17,988 bases of DNA from Bacteroidota bacterium (GCA_023406715.1 JAEXVC010000271.1:1-17988), one strand, 5' to 3'; shown: positions 8,301 to 15,925, numbered from the stretch's first letter. The notes: generated from the letters alone by a model not told the origin. Program-made: numbers and translations.

Positions 8301-10670
8301 CGATGCTATGTTGAACTTAAAAGCATCGTTTACCACAACAATATTATTATCTTTTTCAAAATTTACATCGCCAATAAAAACGGAGTCTGGGCTGGAAAGT
8401 GTGGCAAACCCTGTTTTATTCTCAATCAAAACTCTGGTATTGGTTGATTTTGCAATACCTAGGTTTTTAACTGCAAGGTTAACCATTACGGTTTCACCAA
8501 AATCTATCTTTTGATTACTATTTCCTAGTTCATCATTAACAATAATAGCATTTAAAGTAACATAAGGTCCAGAGGCCACAACGGCATTAACGGTTCCAAC
8601 ATGAGGAATTGATTGTGCCCGGGTAGCGGTTATTGTTAAAGTACTAGGAGTTTCTAATCCAGTAAGTGAAACAGACTTCTCTCCGGTTTGGTCAAAATAC
8701 TGAGTGCCTATTATTTCTGAACCTTTAGTAATGGCAACGTAAGTTCCTTCAAGTGCACTAACGTTAAAAGAACTACTACCAACAATAATTGTTTGGTCGT
8801 AAGAAACTTCATTTGGGTCAGCCTCTGTAAAATATGGCATCAAGGAAGGGTCTCCTAAAATATTATAGGCCTCCCAGTAGTATTGTGCATTTTTTTGACG
8901 AGAGTAATCATTCAGTTCAACCTCTGTAACCGCAAGGTTCCCAGCAAAAACCATTGCTCCTGCAGTTTTGTAATTGCTAACAAAAGGTGCATCATAGCCT
9001 CCAATTGTAGTTTCAGCAAAAGTAGGCACATATCCATTATTATTACCAACCATTGGAAATGCACCAACAGCCCAGTACATATCCTCGAGCCAGTAACTGC
9101 TTGGCGATGAACCAATATAGGTTACTGCACCTTTATTGGCACCTCTAAGCCAAGCCTCGCCAATACACTCATCGGTTCCAAAATCACCTGATAGGCAGCA
9201 GTTTGCCACAGTAAAAGGATAGTTGTTTGCGTTAGAGAATGCATTAACTTCTGGAATTGAAAGTTCTGGGCCCTGCCAACTAACTTCGCTACAATGCGCT
9301 GTGTAATTAACAAACCCAACAGCAATTTTTTCGGGATTATAACAGTTAGTATAACCCGATTGGGCCAATGGATTGTTTGGATCCGATGCTACGCCGTACT
9401 CATTAACAACACTAAAACCATTGCTGGAATTAAAGTAGTTGGCTGTTCCATACTTAATGGTTGGCTGCCCAACACGGGGATTCCATGTTCCATCGTCGCC
9501 AGCAATAAGCGTTACTTTGTTTAAATACTCCGGACTTGCAAATTGGTATTTTTCGTAGTATAGAATTTTGTTAACAATATTATCAAGCTGTTGGGTTGTT
9601 GTGGCCGATAGCCGTCCATAGTACATCTCTGGGAACATATCGCCATCAACACTGGCGTAATAAAGGTCGGTTTCTTTTTCCGATTGAGCGCCAATCTGCG
9701 AAGAGGGGACTTGAGCCACATCGCCTACAAAAATTAAAAAAGTTGGAACAGGATCATCTGCCGTTGCCGAATTATACTGTTGTTGAATGTACGATTTTAT
9801 TTGAGCCGATGAGGTTCCTATAACATCGGTATAAGCAGTTATAACCTTAAAGCCCTTTTGTGTTTTCCACTGAATAAATGGCACCAAAGAAGATTCGAAC
9901 ATCCTATTGCTAATAATTAGCATTTTAACAGGATACTTGGTTTTATCTGGGTTGCTATCGTAAATGGTTGATGTTGTGTTGAACAATGACTTGCTTAGCA
10001 TATCAAAGTATGGACTTGACAAAACGGGAGTTTCATTTGTAGTTTTTGCACCACCAATAACATCAACTTCTATATCTATCTCGTTATAAACCTTAATTTT
10101 TCCTTCGGCAGGATTGTAATCCACAGGGCTAACCACCAACCTAGCAATGGTATAGGAACGCATATTACCTAAAATCTCAACGCTTACATTAGAGTTGTTA
10201 ATGTAGGTTTGCTTTGCATAAATCTCCTTTTTTCGAACAAAGGGTATCAGTAATGAATCTTCGTCTTTCCTAACTGATGGTTGAACAGGTATAATGGGTT
10301 TTGTAACTCCGAAATCTTTAAGTGAAAGTTCAACTTCAGATGAGTTAGCAATTCGGGCATTCACCTTTGCACCCAAAGGAAGTAGTATGAGCTTCTTGTA
10401 AACGGGCAATTGAGGTGTACCCACTTCGCCAGATGAATTGCTCTTATCGAACCAAATTAAGGCATAGTCCTCTCCATCTTTCTGCTTGCTTTGCTTCCAG
10501 TTTAACTTATCGAAATTTAGGGATAAATGAAATCTATCCGATGATACTGTTTTCTCTAATCGGGCAGGCTTTATATTCTGCTTTGTTTTTAAACGAATCT
10601 CTCCCATCTGGGCTTTAAGACTCAACACCGCCAATGAGAATAGAAAAATTGTAAAAAATCTTTTTAGCAT
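5364..10670 (-). CDS. Gingipain-like C25 cysteine protease with CUB domains and T9SS sorting domain
   Basis: The 1768-residue secreted protein starts at ATG 10670, where a clear signal peptide begins (about 1-21, ending LKAQ); the frame extends 14 codons further but only to a TTG. Approximate layout: propeptide 22-240, peptidase C25 245-610, gingipain-type Ig-like domain 612-700, two CARDB-like beta domains 700-925, CUB 953-1060, fibronectin-III-like 1063-1155, CUB 1173-1280, about five carboxypeptidase-regulatory-like repeats 1290-1685, and a type A T9SS sorting domain 1690-1768 (YPNPANE motif, ending TKLIKI). The predicted catalytic pair is H459 and C492, 33 residues apart, matching my recollection of the RgpB His-Cys spacing; C491 precedes C492 as in the NCC motif of gingipains. 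H459 is followed by Cys rather than the usual Gly. The Sec-then-type-IX route implies cell-surface attachment or release. Cleavage specificity and substrate cannot be told, and the CUB and beta repeats suggest binding to a macromolecule. No neighbouring gene indicates its role. Confidence 0.93.
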   Translation of the reverse strand: MLKRFFTIFLFSLAVLSLKAQMGEIRLKTKQNIKPARLEKTVSSDRFHLSLNFDKLNWKQSKQKDGEDYALIWFDKSNSSGEVGTPQLPVYKKLILLPLGAKVNARIANSSEVELSLKDFGVTKPIIPVQPSVRKDEDSLLIPFVRKKEIYAKQTYINNSNVSVEILGNMRSYTIARLVVSPVDYNPAEGKIKVYNEIDIEVDVIGGAKTTNETPVLSSPYFDMLSKSLFNTTSTIYDSNPDKTKYPVKMLIISNRMFESSLVPFIQWKTQKGFKVITAYTDVIGTSSAQIKSYIQQQYNSATADDPVPTFLIFVGDVAQVPSSQIGAQSEKETDLYYASVDGDMFPEMYYGRLSATTTQQLDNIVNKILYYEKYQFASPEYLNKVTLIAGDDGTWNPRVGQPTIKYGTANYFNSSNGFSVVNEYGVASDPNNPLAQSGYTNCYNPEKIAVGFVNYTAHCSEVSWQGPELSIPEVNAFSNANNYPFTVANCCLSGDFGTDECIGEAWLRGANKGAVTYIGSSPSSYWLEDMYWAVGAFPMVGNNNGYVPTFAETTIGGYDAPFVSNYKTAGAMVFAGNLAVTEVELNDYSRQKNAQYYWEAYNILGDPSLMPYFTEADPNEVSYDQTIIVGSSSFNVSALEGTYVAITKGSEIIGTQYFDQTGEKSVSLTGLETPSTLTITATRAQSIPHVGTVNAVVASGPYVTLNAIIVNDELGNSNQKIDFGETVMVNLAVKNLGIAKSTNTRVLIENKTGFATLSSPDSVFIGDVNFEKDNNIVVVNDAFKFNIASNVPDKTTEKFTLTFKSNEGQWTSSLNLRINAPAITFGDFKIDDSKTGNNNSAANFGETFYGIVAIKNTGNSILNDLSVVFSIPDSVSDQIILSTEPLNNFSVDPGESVNVQVKISVKPNSKYTYTYPLVVNVSSVSYVLLNQEKVELMEVTSDNVILMKNQSVSSCSSVFFDSGGAIGGYANNESFVTSITSLIDYGKVKVSFSEFSTESGYDFLYIYDGSSTTSKQVAGSPFSGTNLPANIISSGNSLTFKFTSDGSNTSTGWRAAIECVEPSAIPVCVTNPYPANNSTNLFPSKLSWTVSDNAQFYDVYLGNTLDNLALLGRVVEPFKDVVLERNKDYYWKVTPGNYLGICSESCDVWYFKTSNLSGDVLMSNNEITVVDSVWFYDSGGSASNYQNGENYTLTFKPLSSGAKIKVEFINFDVEKTESNTCGYDYLKIFNGPNINSTLLGTYCNANNPGDINPSTSETGELTFQFYSDGGVTNSGWKAKITSVNTQTLYTLSVNVRDGGLPVKGASVSIDGLVKITGTDGVVQFSLPQGTFSYSVNSAGFNPLDGSVTKTASSQTINLDLEKAYKSTITVLDNLSNQPILGAKIAINGGEYFTTPMGVANVTTKIGENSLTIEKSGYNILSSNVTVATNDENFEFKITPQECTLSVSVKDIYGVAVSSALVSVNSITALTNTEGFATIDVPRGVSQLEITNTKFLTHKQWINIEGNSTINVYMDYLQSEQRDVVFEIYGKTPVGVIPISSAKFALFRNGEPILSTLSTSLGRVKTRQIEGNYDYSIEKEGYPSKDKVGFSVGAESLTIKDTLINDTFEVVFAVKRNGNALSGANVNINGYGTQVTDVNGIATFATVGYTKGLSYSVSKDGYQTYGGSVDVTANKTINVNLILNGIEDLDEDNLVMYPNPANESVFVKLNSPVSLIQIFSITGILTKQIRPESNSVSEIPISDLTRGTYIVVVKLNNGKLLHTKLIKI

Positions 10671-10983
10671 ATTATCGTAAATTTTAATCGTGCAAATTAC
10701 GAAATCTATCAATAAAAAATCCGAGCAAACCCAATATAACTAAAAACTACGGATAAACAACGCGTACCAACCCAAAATCAAAACATTATTCTAATGTAAA
10801 CGCAGCAAAACAGAAAATGATTCGTCTTTTAAAATTTATCTTTATAGTATTTTAATACCAACTCGTTGAATTATAAAACAATTTAGCTTTGTTTAAGTTT
10901 TGCGAATTGAAAATAGATTTAACTTCGACACTGTTTAAACCATTAGTTTGTCACCAACATCTTATAATGTAAAATTCCATACA
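10671..10983. other. Divergent intergenic region between the protease and TolC genes
   Basis: This 313-bp AT-rich stretch separates two divergent start codons and should hold both promoters. On the plus strand it contains TAGCTTTG (listed separately). On the minus strand I found no exact TAnnTTTG; the closest is GTAATTTG near 10690, very close to the protease ATG. I see no convincing small ORF, RNA fold or operator here. The in-frame extensions of both neighbouring genes into this region begin at TTG and are unlikely to be translated. Confidence 0.6.
10884..10891 (+). promoter_or_regulatory. Candidate -7 promoter element for the TolC-HlyD operon
   Basis: TAGCTTTG exactly matches the Bacteroidota -7 consensus TAnnTTTG. 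It would give a leader of roughly 85 nt before the ATG at 10984. A weak TTG lies at 10866-10868, closer than the usual -33 spacing, so the upstream element is not convincing. Confidence 0.35.
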
Positions 10984-12297
10984 ATGAAAAAAGCAATTAT
11001 TGCAGCATTAATAGTTATACCATCGTTTGTTTGGGCACAGGAGCCATGGTCGCTTGAGCAGTGTGTTGAGTATGCCCTGCAAAACAACTTACAGGTGAAA
11101 CAGCAGGAACTCAACGTAAGGTCTAGCGAAAGTGAACTTAGACGCTCAAAAGAAAGTCTCTTCCCTACTCTCAATTTATCTGGGAATCACTCTTACAGTA
11201 AGTATCTTAATGCTGATACAAGTATGTGGGTTCAAAGTACATCCTTTTCTTTGAGTTCTAGTGTAACCCTTTTTGATGGGCTTCAAAATGTAAATACTAT
11301 AAAGCAAAACAGCTACGATTTAAAAGCATCATACGCTAATATTGAAAAAATCAAAAACGACATTGCTCTTGCGGTAGCATCATCATACCTACAAATTCTT
11401 TATCAACTTGAACTTGTTGAGGTTTCTAAAAAACAACTTAGTTTGACTCAAATGCAAGTTGACAGAACTAAAAAACTTTACGAAGCAGGTAGTATCCCAG
11501 AAGGAACCCTTCTGGAGGTTGAGGCTTTGCAAGCATCGGATGAATTGCAACTGGTAAATGCGCTTAACCAACTAGACATTGCATACCTTGGCTTAACCCA
11601 ACTATTGGAGATAAAGAATCCTGAGGGATTTGGTATTCAAAAACCAGTTTTACCAGATGTTGATAGCACTTCATTGGTTTTGAATGCAAGAGAAATATAC
11701 TCCAATGCAGAAACTAGAATGCCTCAAATTCTTGGTTCTCAATTTGGGGTAAATAGTGCAGAGGTTGGATTGAAAATTGCGAAAGGATTATACCTACCAC
11801 AACTATCCCTAAATGCAAGTTTAGGCTCAAACGCATCAAAAATGTTAACAGATAATCCACTTCTAACAGCCGACCCTTTTGCTACACAAATAAAAAACAA
11901 TGCAAATGCATCGGTAGGATTAAGTCTAAGTATTCCAATTTTTAATGGTGGTTTAAATAAGAGCAGGGTAACCTCTGCTAAAATATCATTGGATAGAGCC
12001 CGTTTAAACCTTGAAACCGAAAAAAATACCCTCTACAAGGATATTCAACAAGCAACTGCCGATGCCATGGCATCACAAAAACGCCAAAAAGCTGCTTATA
12101 AGAATAAAGTTGCCAATGAGGAATCGTTAAGGTACTCGGAGAATAAGTTCAACGTGGGATTAATTACTGCTTTTGACTATACAACTGCTCGCAATAAATA
12201 CTCAAAAGCCGAAACCGATTTGCTACAAGCCAAGTATGAGTTTCTTTTCAAATTGAAAATCCTAGATTTTTACAAGGGAGTTCCCCTCAAACTTTAA
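10984..12297 (+). CDS. TolC-family outer-membrane efflux protein
   Basis: The 437-residue protein starts at ATG 10984, giving a signal peptide of about 18 residues ending VWA before Gln; the frame extends 12 codons upstream only to a TTG. After the signal, the segment WSLEQCVEYALQNN and the next long amphipathic heptad-rich helix match the beginning of outer-membrane efflux (OEP) repeats. A second, similar repeat starts near residue 230 and ends with the coiled segment including YSENKFNVGLITAFDY. The family forms a trimeric outer-membrane channel continued by a periplasmic alpha-helical tunnel, and length is typical. It is followed after 44 bp by an HlyD/MacA-type adaptor, so the two probably make the outer and middle parts of a tripartite exporter. 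The inner-membrane pump is not encoded next to them, so the substrate is unknown. Confidence 0.93.
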   Translation: MKKAIIAALIVIPSFVWAQEPWSLEQCVEYALQNNLQVKQQELNVRSSESELRRSKESLFPTLNLSGNHSYSKYLNADTSMWVQSTSFSLSSSVTLFDGLQNVNTIKQNSYDLKASYANIEKIKNDIALAVASSYLQILYQLELVEVSKKQLSLTQMQVDRTKKLYEAGSIPEGTLLEVEALQASDELQLVNALNQLDIAYLGLTQLLEIKNPEGFGIQKPVLPDVDSTSLVLNAREIYSNAETRMPQILGSQFGVNSAEVGLKIAKGLYLPQLSLNASLGSNASKMLTDNPLLTADPFATQIKNNANASVGLSLSIPIFNGGLNKSRVTSAKISLDRARLNLETEKNTLYKDIQQATADAMASQKRQKAAYKNKVANEESLRYSENKFNVGLITAFDYTTARNKYSKAETDLLQAKYEFLFKLKILDFYKGVPLKL

Positions 12298-12341
12298 TAA
12301 ACAATCAAAACAATTTCGTAATCAAATTAAATACTATACTG

Positions 12342-13658
12342 ATGAAAAAGGGATTATTAAAATATTTAATTGGCGCTTTAGTGGTGCTAATAATTATAGC
12401 TGTAGTAGGAAAAAAGAAAGGTTGGTTTGGCAAACCTCAAACAATATCGGTTTTTGTTGAAAAGCCTGAAAAAAGAACTATTACCGAGGCCATAACTGCC
12501 AATGGTAAAATTCAGCCTGAGGTTGAAATTAAACTCAGTTCCGAAGTTTCGGGCGAGATTATTGAACTACCCGTGAAGGAAGGAAACTGGGTGGAAAAAG
12601 GACAACTGTTGGTTAGAATTAAGCCCGATACCTATATTTCGTACAAGGAAAGAGCAATTGCTTCTGTTAACTCGGCCAATGCAAGACTCACTCAGGCTCA
12701 AGCACAAATGAATCAAAGTGAATTAGCATTCAAGCGTAGCAAACAACTTTATGACCAGAAGGCCATTTCGGAGTCGGATTTTGAAGCCGCTAAAACCAAC
12801 TTCGAGGTAGCTCAATCAGAACTTAAGGCCGCCAGTTTTAATGTTGAGAGTGCACAAGCATCGCTTAAAGAAGCAGAGGAGAACCTTCGCAAAACATCTA
12901 TTTTCTCACCCATATCCGGAACTGTATCGAAACTGAACGTAGAGCTTGGCGAAAGGGTGCTTGGTACAATTCAATTTGCTGGTACAGAAATTATGCGTAT
13001 TGCAAACCTTAATAGAATGGAGGCTCGTGTTAGTGTTAACGAAAACGATATTGTTAAGGTTAAAATTGGCGATACGGCTTTGATTGAAATTGATGCATAC
13101 CTTGATAGAAAGTTCAAGGGTATTGTAACCCAAATTGCTAACTCAGCTAACGTTACAGGAGTAACAACTGACCAAGTTACCAGTTTTGAGGTTCGTGCTT
13201 TCATATTAGAGAATTCGTATAAAGATCTAATTTCAGATAAACTCCAAAGCCCATTTCGTCCTGGAATGTCAACTACTGTTGATATTTTAACTCAAACCCG
13301 TGCAAATGTACTTACCATTCCAATTCAAGCCGTAACGGTTAGGGTTGACTCGTCCATGAATGCCAAAACTGGTTTCCAAAAAGAGGGGGAACAAAAAGTA
13401 GAAAATACTGCAACAGTTGCTAAAAACGATAAACCCAAAGAAATAGTATTTATCACAAAAGGAGATTCAGCAAAAATTGTTGAGGTTAAAACAGGGATTC
13501 AGGATAACCAGTTTATTGAAATTACCGAAGGTCTAACTGGCGACGAAGAAGTAGTAACTGCGCCCTATAGTGCAATTTCGCGCAAACTTAAAGATAAAAT
13601 GCTGATTAAAAAGGCTAAAACAAAAGAAGAATTATTCAAAGAAGATAGCAAAAAGTAG
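12342..13658 (+). CDS. Periplasmic adaptor subunit, HlyD/MacA-type membrane fusion protein
   Basis: The 438-residue protein has one N-terminal membrane anchor (about 7-24) and no lipobox cysteine. A lipoyl-like half follows at about 64-94 (EVSGEI, EGNWVEKGQLL). A long alpha-helical hairpin rich in Ala and Gln spans about 100-185. The second lipoyl half (SPISGTVSKLNV, ERVLGT) is near 189-210, then beta-barrel and membrane-proximal domains. A charged, low-complexity insert at about 345-375, rich in Lys and Glu, interrupts the C-terminal domain. Such adaptors connect an inner-membrane ABC or RND pump to a TolC channel. This one sits 44 bp after the TolC gene in the same operon and is followed by a strong terminator, so no pump is co-transcribed downstream. 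The overall sequence looks more like MacA-type than AcrA-type, but I cannot settle the pump class from this alone. Confidence 0.92.
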   Translation: MKKGLLKYLIGALVVLIIIAVVGKKKGWFGKPQTISVFVEKPEKRTITEAITANGKIQPEVEIKLSSEVSGEIIELPVKEGNWVEKGQLLVRIKPDTYISYKERAIASVNSANARLTQAQAQMNQSELAFKRSKQLYDQKAISESDFEAAKTNFEVAQSELKAASFNVESAQASLKEAEENLRKTSIFSPISGTVSKLNVELGERVLGTIQFAGTEIMRIANLNRMEARVSVNENDIVKVKIGDTALIEIDAYLDRKFKGIVTQIANSANVTGVTTDQVTSFEVRAFILENSYKDLISDKLQSPFRPGMSTTVDILTQTRANVLTIPIQAVTVRVDSSMNAKTGFQKEGEQKVENTATVAKNDKPKEIVFITKGDSAKIVEVKTGIQDNQFIEITEGLTGDEEVVTAPYSAISRKLKDKMLIKKAKTKEELFKEDSKK

Positions 13659-13680
13659 TATTAAACTATAAATAGAACTA

Positions 13681-13720
13681 AACCAGAGCGATTAGTTAAT
13701 CGTTCTGGTTTTTTGTTTTT
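13681..13720 (+). terminator. Strong intrinsic terminator after the adaptor gene
   Basis: The 14-nt arm 13681-13694 (AACCAGAGCGATTA) pairs with 13697-13710, with one G-U pair, and is followed by a T-rich tract to 13720. It begins about 22 bp after the adaptor stop codon and closes the TolC-adaptor operon. It also separates that operon from tsaB, which has its own promoter candidate just downstream. Confidence 0.9.
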
Positions 13721-13728
13721 AACAATAC

Positions 13729-13736
13729 TATATTTG
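13729..13736 (+). promoter_or_regulatory. Candidate -7 promoter element for tsaB and the DUF3108 gene
   Basis: TATATTTG exactly matches the Bacteroidota -7 consensus TAnnTTTG. It lies immediately after the terminator of the preceding operon and about 50 bp before the tsaB ATG, implying a leader of about 40 nt. No exact TTTG is present at the usual -33 distance; the region there overlaps the terminator stem. Confidence 0.5.
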
Positions 13737-13785
13737 CAAATCATTACTGGAGTTAAAGGAACTCAAGCACTAAACAACGTAGCGT

Positions 13786-14499
13786 ATGACACATATTCTT
13801 TGTATTGAAACAGGAACAACCGTTTGCTCGGTAGCATTGGGTAACGAAAATGGTGTGTTGGGTTACAAAGAAGTGGCCGATTCAAAATCGCACGCATCGG
13901 AGCTCTCAGTGTTCATTCAAGACTTGTTAAAAGAACTTTCGTTCAACATAAAAGATATTGATGCAATTGCCGTTAGCAAAGGTCCCGGCTCATACACGGG
14001 TTTACGCATTGGCGTTTCGCTAGCCAAAGGAGTTTGTTTTGCCCTCAATAAGCCATTAATCGCAATCGGAAGTTTGGATTCTATGGTTTATGGGGTTGAC
14101 GATTTAGTTACCCAACAAAAACTTGATAGTTCTCACATTTTTTGCCCAATGATTGACGCTCGCAGAATGGAGGTTTACTCTGTTCTTTTCAACAATGAAA
14201 AGAATAGGATAACCGATGTAAGTGCAATTATTGTAGAAGCAGAAACGTTTAATGAACAGTTACAATCAAAAAAAATTGTTTTCTTTGGTAATGGTGCATC
14301 TAAATGTAAATCTGTTATTTCAAACCAAAATGCTATCTTTATCGATAATTTTGAACCGTCGGCACGCTTTATGCTACCACTTGCTTTAAACGCTTATAAA
14401 GATGAGAAATTTGAGGATATTGCATACTTTGAACCGTTCTACCTTAAGGATTTTGTTGCCATTAAGGCCAAGAACAAGGTTTTGCCAAACAAACAATAG
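13786..14499 (+). CDS. tsaB: tRNA threonylcarbamoyladenosine biosynthesis protein TsaB
   Basis: The 237-residue protein matches TsaB (YeaZ), the ASKHA-fold partner that dimerises with TsaD and, with TsaE, transfers threonylcarbamoyl to A37 of ANN-decoding tRNAs in the cytosol. The N-terminal phosphate-loop-like segment is ILCIETGTTVCSVAL. The conserved signature GPGSYTGLRIG lies at residues 66-76, and the SKSHASEL segment near 33-40 is also typical. The length is normal for the family. The C-terminal third is more divergent, as is usual. The ATG at 13786 places this N-terminal motif at residue 4, as expected. The gene is the first of a probable two-gene unit: the downstream DUF3108 frame starts inside its last 100 bp. 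No other tRNA t6A gene is in the window. Confidence 0.93.
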   Translation: MTHILCIETGTTVCSVALGNENGVLGYKEVADSKSHASELSVFIQDLLKELSFNIKDIDAIAVSKGPGSYTGLRIGVSLAKGVCFALNKPLIAIGSLDSMVYGVDDLVTQQKLDSSHIFCPMIDARRMEVYSVLFNNEKNRITDVSAIIVEAETFNEQLQSKKIVFFGNGASKCKSVISNQNAIFIDNFEPSARFMLPLALNAYKDEKFEDIAYFEPFYLKDFVAIKAKNKVLPNKQ

Positions 14500-15289
14500 G
14501 TGCATAGGTCTTTCCCTTGCTTCGACCCTAATTTTTATACTTTTTGCAACAACCAATTCCTTCGCTCAAGTACAAAAAGCGTTTGCTCATGGCGAAAAGT
14601 TAAAGTATAAAATCTATTACGGTTTTATAAATGCAGGAGAAGCGGTTTTGGAGGTCAGGAAAGGTGATTACGAAGGAAAAGAAGCCAATCATCTTTATCT
14701 GAATGGACGAACAACTGGGCTTGCTAATACGCTTTACAATGTAAATGATACCTACCAAAGTTTTACTAATCCCGATACCGATTGGCCATATTACTCCATC
14801 AGAGACATCCACGAGGGTAGCTATAAACATTACAGCACCCAAGTTTTTGACCATTGGAGCCGAGAAGACTCTTCCATTGTAAACAGTACAATTACTGGCG
14901 AAGTTGTTGTTGTAAAGGGTTGTCAGGATATTTTATCATCGTTCTACTATTTACGAAACCTAATTCTTAAGGCTCCTCCACAAAAAGACCAGCTTTATGT
15001 TGTGGATTCATATTTTACCGATGAGAAGTATCCATTAATGGTTCGATTCAAGGGCTACGAAACGGTTAAAACAAAGGTTGGGGAGATTCGTTGTATGAAA
15101 TTTATGCCAGTGGTTTTGACAGGTAGGGTATTCAAATCGAAGGATGATATGACCATTTGGTTCTCTAACGATGAGAATTTTATTCCTATTCGCATCCGTT
15201 TTGAAATTTTTGTGGGTTCGGTTTACTGCGATTTAGTCAGCTATTCTGGATTAAACAACAATTTTAAATCTCTCAAAAAGAAAGATTAA
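14402..15289 (+). CDS. Secreted DUF3108 protein, start codon uncertain
   Basis: The mature part (from about residue 56, after FAQ) matches DUF3108: GEKLKYKIYYGFINAGEA near the start, then the repeated beta-strand pattern of a single barrel-like domain, ending near VGSVYCDLVSYSG. The function of this family is unknown; the proteins are exported and predicted periplasmic. A hydrophobic signal core lies at about 35-55. The only ATG in frame is 14402, which overlaps tsaB by 98 bp in another frame and would give an overlong N-terminus of about 34 residues rich in Arg before the signal core. TTG codons at 14453 and 14456 would give a signal peptide of more usual length. No ATG or GTG in the right frame lies between tsaB and the signal core. 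The gene is probably translated by coupling with tsaB. The protein family is secure; the exact start is not. Confidence 0.85.
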   Translation: MRNLRILHTLNRSTLRILLPLRPRTRFCQTNNRCIGLSLASTLIFILFATTNSFAQVQKAFAHGEKLKYKIYYGFINAGEAVLEVRKGDYEGKEANHLYLNGRTTGLANTLYNVNDTYQSFTNPDTDWPYYSIRDIHEGSYKHYSTQVFDHWSREDSSIVNSTITGEVVVVKGCQDILSSFYYLRNLILKAPPQKDQLYVVDSYFTDEKYPLMVRFKGYETVKTKVGEIRCMKFMPVVLTGRVFKSKDDMTIWFSNDENFIPIRIRFEIFVGSVYCDLVSYSGLNNNFKSLKKKD

Positions 15290-15293
15290 CAAA

Positions 15294-15324
15294 CATTTAT
15301 ATGCAATAAATGATTATTTTTATT
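15294..15324 (+). terminator. Weak hairpin after the DUF3108 gene
   Basis: CATTTAT (15294-15300) and ATAAATG (15306-15312) form a 7-bp all-AT-rich stem with a 5-nt loop, followed by a T-rich stretch. It may act as a weak terminator between the DUF3108 gene and the lipoprotein gene. The stem is too AT-rich to be certain. Confidence 0.28.
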
Positions 15325-15345
15325 TATAATTCTAAAACATAAACT

Positions 15346-15897
15346 ATGAAAAAACTACTTACTCTTGTTGCGATGTTTGCCTTGGTAGGAACAACATTTG
15401 TATCGTGCGAGAAAGATGATGAAGCCGCGGCTAACTCTATGACCATTACTGGTACTTTCCAAGTTGGAGAAAACCAGTACACTAATCCAACCTATAATCT
15501 TGGAAATCCCGACGACCATGAAGGGTATCTCGTAAGTTTTATCGGCAAAAAAGTTGAGAACGGAATGATTATTGAACCGATTATGAATATTGACTTGGGC
15601 AATAATTTGTATGCAAACTACGAGATGGAAATTTACACGGCTCAACCAGGGACAACAACAATGTATTGCAATGTGTCAATCTATGAAGGAATGGTTGATA
15701 AAAAGTACATTGCCGATTTTTATGTTGTTAGCCAAGATGCAGATGTTACAGTAACCAAAGTTGGCGCTGTGGGAGATTATATTGAAGGAACCTATGAAGG
15801 CGACTTTTACGAACCAACTAAAAAAGAAATTCCTCCATTTCACATAAAAGGAAACTTTAAAGTTAAGCGTATCGAGGCTCCGGTGTATAACAAGTAG
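15346..15897 (+). CDS. Small lipoprotein of unknown function, probably surface-exposed
   Basis: The 183-residue protein begins with a lipoprotein signal peptide: two Lys, a hydrophobic core, and FVSC with the lipidated Cys at position 21. The residues that follow (EKDDE) are acidic, similar to the lipoprotein export signals described in Bacteroidota that direct proteins to the outer face of the outer membrane. The rest is predicted to be mostly beta strands; I recognise no domain family. The C-terminal part contains VGDYIEGTYEGDFYEP and KGNFKVKRI, which resemble beta-barrel or lipocalin-like strand repeats but do not prove such a fold. Upstream is only 56 bp of AT-rich DNA without an exact -7 consensus, so it could be read from the tsaB unit or from a promoter I cannot see. 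A strong hairpin terminator follows 28 bp after the stop. Confidence 0.85.
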   Translation: MKKLLTLVAMFALVGTTFVSCEKDDEAAANSMTITGTFQVGENQYTNPTYNLGNPDDHEGYLVSFIGKKVENGMIIEPIMNIDLGNNLYANYEMEIYTAQPGTTTMYCNVSIYEGMVDKKYIADFYVVSQDADVTVTKVGAVGDYIEGTYEGDFYEPTKKEIPPFHIKGNFKVKRIEAPVYNK

Positions 15898-15925
15898 AAA
15901 ATTTTGGAGATAGTTTGAACAAAAT

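Noticed and set aside
8883..9823. Cluster of short open frames on both strands inside the protease gene
   Set aside because: They are low-complexity shadows of the catalytic domain coding sequence with no family likeness, no start signals and no conserved order.
10671..10712. Upstream extension of the C25 protease by 14 codons
   Set aside because: It begins at a TTG and places a polar stretch before a clear signal peptide; the ATG at 10670 starts directly at that signal peptide.
10948..10983. Upstream extension of the TolC-family gene by 12 codons
   Set aside because: It begins at a TTG; the ATG at 10984 gives a standard signal peptide.
10671..10983. Small RNA or riboswitch in the divergent intergenic region
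   Set aside because: No stable GC-containing hairpin or recognisable riboswitch core is visible; the region is plain AT-rich promoter DNA.
14500..14502. GTG right after the tsaB stop as the DUF3108 start
   Set aside because: It is in a different frame from the DUF3108 signal peptide and mature domain and encodes no signal sequence.
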